Shown: positions 6,129 through 9,644 of the stretch, one piece after another
Numbering within the stretch: position 1 is the first letter of the stretch
Layout of the letters: each line of letters starts with the position of its first letter
From: an uncultured Clostridia bacterium
GTDB lineage: Bacteria; Bacillota; Clostridia; Christensenellales; UBA3700
Assembly: GCA_947176975.1 (NCBI GenBank)
Contig: CAMWSW010000027.1
Coordinates: 1-9,644 of the forward strand
Length of the DNA: 9,644 nucleotides
Direction: 5' to 3'
Made by a program: the position numbers and the translations under genes
The notes under the pieces: model-generated
Seen by the model: the letters and a program-made list of their open reading frames with translations, nothing else
Told to the model about the DNA's origin: nothing
The model's database searches: none

Positions 6129-6806
6129 CTATTTCTGCTTTTTGACAGCCTTGTAGCCAAGTCCTCTTATCGTGACGATCTCAAAGTCCTCGCTAGACTT
6201 AAACTTATCCCTTATTCTCGTGATGTGCACATCGACGGTACGCTCGACGGTATCGCTGCCCACGCCCCAAAACTCTTCCATAAGCTGGCTTCTCGTAAAA
6301 ATCTTGCCGGGATAAGATAAAAGCTTATACAGTATATAAAATTCCTTTTGCGGCAATTCTATCTCCCCGTCGGGAACTTGGGCGGTGAGCGAATCGTATA
6401 TCAAAGTAGTATTGCCGATGACGAGCTTTCTCTCGCTGACTATCTGCGAACGACGAAGCAACGCGCCCATCTTTAATACGAGTTCATCGACGTCGATGGG
6501 CTTGACCATATAATCGTCTATGCCCAAAGAATACCCACGCTTCTTTGCGTCAAAGTCGTCGATTGCCGTCATAAATAAAATGGGGACCGTGGTATTTATC
6601 TTCCTGATGCTCTCTGCAAGTTGGTATCCGTCCATTACGGGCATCATTATATCGGATATTATCAAATCGTAGTGCTTATCACAAAACATATCGTACGCAA
6701 TCTGTCCGTTGAGCGCCATATCCGCTTTATATCCGTTGTTCTCAAGCACGGCGCGTATGAGTTTGTTGAGTTTGATGTCATCTTCTGCGACAAGTATATT
6801 TATCAC
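6129..6806 (-). CDS. OmpR/PhoB-family response regulator
   Basis: A transcription factor of 225 residues activated by phosphorylation. The receiver domain (1-~115) has the acidic pair E9/D10, phospho-acceptor D52 in ISDIMMPVMDG (50-60), T80 and K102. The C-terminal winged-helix DNA-binding domain (~128-222) carries typical motifs: LPQKEF, FTRSQLMEEFWG, the recognition-helix region RTVDVHITRIRDKF and TIRGLGYK. Translation starts at GTG (6804-6806) with GAGGTG suitably spaced upstream. It is the first gene of the probable four-gene operon. An inverted repeat overlies its promoter, so autoregulation is plausible, but the repeat is palindromic whereas OmpR-type regulators usually bind direct repeats. 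Confidence 0.95.
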   Translation of the reverse strand: MINILVAEDDIKLNKLIRAVLENNGYKADMALNGQIAYDMFCDKHYDLIISDIMMPVMDGYQLAESIRKINTTVPILFMTAIDDFDAKKRGYSLGIDDYMVKPIDVDELVLKMGALLRRSQIVSERKLVIGNTTLIYDSLTAQVPDGEIELPQKEFYILYKLLSYPGKIFTRSQLMEEFWGVGSDTVERTVDVHITRIRDKFKSSEDFEIVTIRGLGYKAVKKQK

Positions 6807-6824
6807 AAAATCACCTCATAAAAA

Positions 6825-6856
6825 TTAGTTGCGTAATAATTATATCACGCAACTAA
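6825..6856. repeat. Perfect inverted repeat (10-bp arms) overlapping the response-regulator promoter
   Basis: TTAGTTGCGT (6825-6834) and ACGCAACTAA (6847-6856) are perfect inverted arms around a 12-base AT-rich centre containing the -10 element. As DNA it could be an operator. As RNA read on the minus strand from the gene at 6893 it could be a hairpin followed by TTTTT, acting as a terminator. The long loop and AT-rich stem make it a weak terminator; the two roles are not exclusive. Confidence 0.75.
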
Positions 6857-6867
6857 AATAATGTAAA
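6839..6867 (-). promoter_or_regulatory. Sigma-A promoter of the two-component operon
   Basis: On the minus strand, TTTACA (6862-6867) and TATAAT (6839-6844) have a 17-base spacer, and the -10 is extended (TGATATAAT). The predicted start near 6832 gives a leader of about 26 bases. The -10 lies in the centre of the inverted repeat at 6825-6856, so a protein bound there would block RNA polymerase. Confidence 0.8.
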
Positions 6868-6892
6868 TAGTAATTTTGTCAAAGATACGGTA

Positions 6893-7219
6893 TCAGTCTC
6901 CCCAAACCTCTTTTGCAAGATTGAAGACCGCCCAGCCCTTTGGCCACCCTGCATAGAACGCAACGTGCGTAATTATCGCAGCAATTTCTTTTTTGCTCAC
7001 TCCGTTGTTCTTGGCATTTTGCAAATGATACTTGAGCGAACTGTCGCAAATACCCTGCGACATAAGCGAAACGACCGTGATGATTGAGCGGGTCTTCACG
7101 TCAATATCTTCATTGTTCCAATTCTCGCCGAACAAAATATCATCGTTGAAGTGAGCAAATTCCGGAGCAAATTCTCCAAGCGCGTTTCTTCCCGCAGTCT
7201 GTACTATTTTTTCTTTCAT
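6893..7219 (-). CDS. Carboxymuconolactone decarboxylase (AhpD-fold) family protein
   Basis: A 108-residue all-helical protein of the CMD family, which includes carboxymuconolactone decarboxylase and AhpD-like peroxidase partners. Family hallmarks are QTAGRNALGEFAPEFAHFND (7-26), RSIITVVSLMSQGI (44-57), YHLQNAKNNGVSKKEI (64-79) and HVAFYAGWPKGW (85-96). The CxxC redox pair of AhpD is absent; a single cysteine (C58) lies where AhpD has its pair, and H85 is kept. The substrate cannot be told from sequence; such genes in anaerobes are usually unassigned. A strong ribosome binding site (GGAGG) and its own promoter suggest a single-gene unit upstream of the two-component operon. Confidence 0.92.
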   Translation of the reverse strand: MKEKIVQTAGRNALGEFAPEFAHFNDDILFGENWNNEDIDVKTRSIITVVSLMSQGICDSSLKYHLQNAKNNGVSKKEIAAIITHVAFYAGWPKGWAVFNLAKEVWGD

Positions 7220-7235
7220 AATCTCTCCCTCCTCG

Positions 7236-7251
7236 TCAATCCAAATTGACT
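7236..7251. repeat. 16-bp inverted repeat downstream of the CMD-gene promoter
   Basis: GTCAAT and ATTGAC form perfect 6-bp arms around CCAA. It lies between the -10 element and the ribosome binding site of the CMD gene, about 4-20 bases into the transcript. It could be a repressor site or a small 5' hairpin; no regulator is identifiable. Confidence 0.45.
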
Positions 7252-7260
7252 AGCTATGTC

Positions 7261-7289
7261 ATTATACCAAATTCAAAGTCGTAAATCAA
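7261..7289 (-). promoter_or_regulatory. Sigma-A promoter of the CMD-family gene
   Basis: On the minus strand TTGATT (7284-7289) and TATAAT (7261-7266) are 17 bases apart, with an extended -10 (TGGTATAAT). The transcript would begin near 7254 and have a leader of about 35 bases holding the 16-bp inverted repeat. Confidence 0.75.
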
Positions 7290-7360
7290 GCCGTACCAAC
7301 CAATTATCAAATATAATGTAGGATTATATATCAGTAGGCGTATGAGGTAAAAGTATTATG

Positions 7361-7395
7361 AATTAACGCTAATTATATAATTATATCGCTTAATT
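7361..7395. repeat. AT-rich imperfect inverted repeat in an intergenic gap
   Basis: AATTAACGC (7361-7369) and GCTTAATT (7388-7395) pair with one bulge around a 14-bp perfect palindrome, TAATTATATAATTA (7370-7383). It lies in the otherwise empty gap after the rRNA methyltransferase gene (7290-7460). It has neither the GC-rich stem nor the T-run of a good terminator, and may simply reflect AT-rich composition. Confidence 0.3.
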
Positions 7396-7460
7396 ACGAT
7401 GATTTTGATATGAATTTAATACAATAATGGCTAAATACTCAAAATGTCGAAAATTTACTG

Positions 7461-8663
7461 TTACTTCAATTTAAGACACACCAACGTCTCGATATGCTTT
7501 GTATTAGGGAACATATCGTATGGCGTAATAGAAATCGGATCGTACTTTTCAAGAAGAATATTGACATCTCTTGCCAACGTCGCAGGATTGCAAGATACGT
7601 AAATAATTTGATTTGGCATAGCCGATAAGAGCGATCTGAGGACTGCTCCGTCACAGCCTTTGCGCGGAGGGTCAAGCACGACGATTGACTTGTCAAGGCG
7701 CGATATGACCTTGGGAAGTTCTTGAGCGCAATCTCCGCAAATGTTGATTATCCTGTCGCTGTTGCCGTTGAGTTTTGCCAAAACTTGAGAGTTGGCAATA
7801 GCCTGCGGAACTATCTCTATGGCGTATACCCTATTCGCGTACTCCGCGAAAATATTGCTCATAATGCCAATACCGCTGTACGCGTCAATGACGTTGCCAA
7901 TGCCGCTGTCTTTGATTATCTCGCCTACTCGGGAATAAATCATATCTCTGACGTTGTCGTTGATTTGCATAAAAGACTGGGGAGATACAAGATATTTTAC
8001 GCCCAACGCTTCGCCTTGAATAGCTTCATCGCCATATAGAGTGACGACCTTTTCGCCCATAATCACATTGGTGCGGCGAGTATTTGGAGATATATAAAGT
8101 GAAAATTCTATATCGAGGGCTTTTAGCGTCGATATAAGCTTATCGTATCTTGGTAAACTATTGCCGTTGATTACGGCGCATATTGCAAATTTGCCGTCGA
8201 CTTTGCGTATGACGAGATGACGGACTAATCCGCTGTGTTTTGCCTCGTCGTAGGCTGTAATCCCCTCTTTGCTCATAAAATCGAGAAATACGTCCAAAAT
8301 CGCTTGCATACCGTCGCTGTTGAGCAGACAGCTTCCACCCTCGCCCTGCTTACAAAACGGCACTACCTTGTGAGAATTAGGAGCGAAATACCCTCCCGCC
8401 AACTTGCCGTCTTGATAAGTTATGGGAACTTGGATTTTGTTGCGATAGCCCAATTGCTTTGGACTTGCGACCGTCGAATCCACAACAAAATCGCGCTTAC
8501 ATTCTCTATCTAAACAATTCTTGACGTGAAGTCTCTTGATTTCAAGCTGCTTTTGGTAGTTGATGTGCAAATTCTCGCAACCGCCGCACTTAAAGCATAT
8601 CTTGCACTCGGGCGTTCTCTGTCGGGGCTTGCGACCAATATCTTTATCACCTTTGCAAAACAA
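7461..8663 (-). CDS. rlmD: 23S rRNA m5U methyltransferase (RlmD/RlmCD type), main part of a frameshifted gene
   Basis: This frame holds all but the N-terminal domain of a TrmA-family enzyme that methylates uridine C5 in 23S rRNA (U1939, in Bacilli also U747) using S-adenosylmethionine. In frame-2 numbering the iron-sulfur ligands are probably C20 or C23, C26, C29 and C112. The SAM-binding region starts at VIDAYSGIG (258-266). DPPRKGC (331-337), the catalytic Cys C358 in SCNPATLARD (357-366) and base E392 in HIETL follow. Residues before ~19 are out of frame: the real protein begins at 8815, and a one-base shift near 8610 joins the parts. The TTG at 8663 has no ribosome binding site. The joined product would be about 451 residues, normal for the family. 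Whether the shift is a sequencing error, mutation or recoding is unresolved. Confidence 0.85.
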   Translation of the reverse strand: MFCKGDKDIGRKPRQRTPECKICFKCGGCENLHINYQKQLEIKRLHVKNCLDRECKRDFVVDSTVASPKQLGYRNKIQVPITYQDGKLAGGYFAPNSHKVVPFCKQGEGGSCLLNSDGMQAILDVFLDFMSKEGITAYDEAKHSGLVRHLVIRKVDGKFAICAVINGNSLPRYDKLISTLKALDIEFSLYISPNTRRTNVIMGEKVVTLYGDEAIQGEALGVKYLVSPQSFMQINDNVRDMIYSRVGEIIKDSGIGNVIDAYSGIGIMSNIFAEYANRVYAIEIVPQAIANSQVLAKLNGNSDRIINICGDCAQELPKVISRLDKSIVVLDPPRKGCDGAVLRSLLSAMPNQIIYVSCNPATLARDVNILLEKYDPISITPYDMFPNTKHIETLVCLKLK

Positions 8664-8815
8664 AATGACTTCTTCACTTGCGTAATTTGTACCTTTGCGG
8701 TCTCGCCCACCAAAGTACCCGGGATAAACAAAACCAAGCCGTCGACTTTCGCCACGCCTTCGCCGTCCATACCTATGGAAGTGATTTCTACCGTCAAAAT
8801 ATCGCCTACTTGCAT
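8510..8815 (-). CDS. N-terminal TRAM-domain part of the frameshifted rRNA methyltransferase
   Basis: Residues 1-~69 of this frame are the TRAM RNA-binding domain that begins RlmD/RlmCD-type methyltransferases (MQVGDILTVEITSIGMDGEG, VLFIPGTLVGETAKVQI, ending ASPDRERP). The remaining ~32 residues have no family resemblance because the correct frame is now one base off. The ATG at 8813-8815 has an AAGGAG site and a promoter just upstream, so this is the true start of the gene. Inserting one base in the GGG at 8610-8612 (plus strand) would give ERPECKICFKCGGC, the expected run into the iron-sulfur motif. As sequenced, the product is only a truncated domain. Confidence 0.8.
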   Translation of the reverse strand: MQVGDILTVEITSIGMDGEGVAKVDGLVLFIPGTLVGETAKVQITQVKKSFCFAKVIKILVASPDRERPSARYALSAAVARICTSTTKSSLKSRDFTSRIV

Positions 8816-8831
8816 AATACTCCTTGATATT

Positions 8832-8860
8832 ATTTTAAATCATAACGCCCGCAATGTCAA
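8832..8860 (-). promoter_or_regulatory. Sigma-A promoter of the rRNA methyltransferase gene
   Basis: On the minus strand a perfect TTGACA (8855-8860) is followed after 17 bases by TAAAAT (8832-8837, one mismatch). The predicted start near 8825 leaves only about ten bases of leader, with AAGGAG at the very 5' end of the message. Confidence 0.75.
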
Positions 8861-8912
8861 ACAGCAAGTTTAAGTACGAAATAAAATAGTAATAATATAC
8901 TTGGAGGCAATT

Positions 8913-9044
8913 ATGAAAAGACAATCTAATAAAAAGACTAAACAGCAAAAATCAAATCAAAGAATTAAAATGCGCTCTATAGACGAAGCCAATATGAAAA
9001 TGGCGTTGAAGGACGAGGCGGACGGCAACGGAAAGCCGTATTGA
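8913..9044 (+). CDS. Small basic hypothetical protein, 43 residues
   Basis: A short gene with an excellent ribosome binding site (GGAGG, 8903-8907, six bases before the ATG). The protein has a Lys/Gln/Asn-rich basic first half (MKRQSNKKTKQQKSNQRIK, 1-19) and a more acidic second half (RSIDEANMKMALKDEADG, 21-38) ending in Gly-Lys-Pro-Tyr. There is no membrane segment or cysteine. It probably shares a transcript with the radical SAM gene 48 bases downstream. I do not recognise the family. The charge pattern could suit a nucleic-acid-binding or spore-associated small protein, but that is speculation. The ribosome binding site is the main reason to believe it is real. Confidence 0.7.
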   Translation: MKRQSNKKTKQQKSNQRIKMRSIDEANMKMALKDEADGNGKPY

Positions 9045-9056
9045 AATGAATGTTGC

Positions 9057-9086
9057 TTGACACCGTCTATACTAAAGGTTTAAACT
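9057..9086 (+). promoter_or_regulatory. Possible promoter for the radical SAM gene
   Basis: TTGACA (9057-9062) and TAAACT (9081-9086) are separated by 18 bases. Transcription would begin almost at the ATG at 9093, giving a near-leaderless message. The -10 is weak, so this may be chance. Confidence 0.25.
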
Positions 9087-9092
9087 TATGGT

Positions 9093-9644
9093 ATGGAAAA
9101 ATTGTGTCAGCTTTGTCCGAGAAAATGCTCGGTGGATAGAACTGTGTCGCGCGGATATTGCAATCAAGGATCGCTCAAGATTGCAAGAGCCGGTCTGCAT
9201 AAATGGGAAGAACCTCTGATATCGGGAACCAAAGGAAGCGGCACAATATTCTTTAGCGGATGTAATCTCAAATGTGTATTCTGCCAAAATTTTGAGGTTT
9301 CGCGCGGTAAAGGCAAGGATCTGACACCGCAAAATCTAGCGGATATATTTAAAAAGCTCGAAGCTCTGCAAGCTCATAATATCAATTTAGTTACGCCTAC
9401 GCACTTTGTGGACGATATTATCAAGGCTTGCGAAATACACAAGCCGAAGATACCTATCGTATATAATTGCGGAGGTTACGAGAGCGTAGACACGCTGCAA
9501 AGATTAAAAGATATCGCGGATATATTTCTCCCCGACTTTAAGTACAGCGATAACGCGCTTGCAAAAAAATACAGCAACTGCTCTGATTATTTTGAAGTAT
9601 GCTCCAATGCTTTGCAAAAAATGCGCGAACTTCAACCAATCGAC
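9093..9644 (+). CDS. PflA-like radical SAM protein (COG1313 type), 3' end beyond the window
   Basis: The frame stays open to the window edge, giving 184 residues of a protein that is usually about 300. The radical SAM cluster motif CNLKCVFC (C57, C61, C64) binds the 4Fe-4S cluster that cleaves S-adenosylmethionine. An N-terminal cysteine set (C5, C8, C12 in CQLCPRKC, and C23 in GYC) is typical of the COG1313/PflX group, relatives of pyruvate formate-lyase activating enzyme whose targets are mostly unknown. Other family stretches are SGTKGSGTIFFSG (44-56), VTPTHFVDDI and VYNCGGYES. The ATG at 9093 is the only available start, because an in-frame TAA lies at 9081; AAAGG is 14 bases upstream, a long spacing. 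No glycyl-radical enzyme is in view, so the substrate stays open. Confidence 0.92.
   Translation, partial: MEKLCQLCPRKCSVDRTVSRGYCNQGSLKIARAGLHKWEEPLISGTKGSGTIFFSGCNLKCVFCQNFEVSRGKGKDLTPQNLADIFKKLEALQAHNINLVTPTHFVDDIIKACEIHKPKIPIVYNCGGYESVDTLQRLKDIADIFLPDFKYSDNALAKKYSNCSDYFEVCSNALQKMRELQPID

Noticed and set aside
7290..7460. Small genes or a noncoding RNA in the gap between the CMD gene and the methyltransferase gene
   Set aside because: Short ATG frames stop within a few codons (ATG AGG TAA, ATG AAT TAA), and no stable GC-containing fold or terminator is visible.
8660..8815. Programmed -1 frameshift at a slippery site in the methyltransferase gene
   Set aside because: No canonical slippery heptamer followed by a clear pseudoknot was found at the junction, and the family is not known for recoding; kept only as a weak alternative in the frameshift finding.

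Overview
The window looks like chromosomal DNA from a low-GC Gram-positive bacterium, most likely an uncultured member of the Clostridia. The evidence is the strong GGAGG-type ribosome binding sites, consensus sigma-A promoters, an FMN riboswitch in front of a riboflavin ECF-transporter subunit, and a nadD/yqeK/rsfS cluster. No transposase, phage gene, CRISPR array, tRNA or rRNA is visible. Apart from one frameshift the content is ordinary core and housekeeping DNA, with some unusual arrangements and several small membrane proteins of unknown function.

Layout. Positions 1-342 are AT-rich with no gene I can support. tsaE (minus strand; tRNA t6A modification ATPase) and ribU (plus strand; riboflavin uptake) diverge from two overlapping consensus-like promoters at 854-894. 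ribU is preceded by a complete FMN aptamer whose closing helix P1 contains the ribU Shine-Dalgarno sequence, so control is probably translational. A minus-strand cluster follows: a fused NadD-YqeK protein (NAD synthesis plus an HD-domain nucleotide hydrolase), rsfS (ribosome silencing factor) and a small protein resembling the YhcN/YlaJ domain. A 15-bp perfect palindrome occurs twice in this cluster. A lone plus-strand gene (3665-4423) encodes a four-helix membrane protein with a central cytosolic domain that may have a degenerate restriction-endonuclease-like fold.

The stretch 6867-4427 (minus strand) is a probable four-gene operon: an OmpR-type response regulator, a histidine kinase with almost no extracellular loop, and two small membrane proteins joined by a stop/start overlap. 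Its promoter is overlaid by a perfect 10-bp-arm inverted repeat. Upstream is a carboxymuconolactone-decarboxylase-family gene with its own promoter and a small inverted repeat. Further on lies an RlmD/RlmCD-type 23S rRNA m5U methyltransferase gene broken by a one-base frameshift near 8610, just before the iron-sulfur cysteines. Divergent from it are a 43-residue basic small protein and the first 184 codons of a PflA-like radical SAM protein (COG1313 type), cut by the window end.

No clearly new multi-gene system is visible. The best candidates for something undescribed are the two-component operon with its two coupled small membrane proteins and promoter-embedded inverted repeat, and the FMN riboswitch whose P1 helix holds the ribosome binding site.
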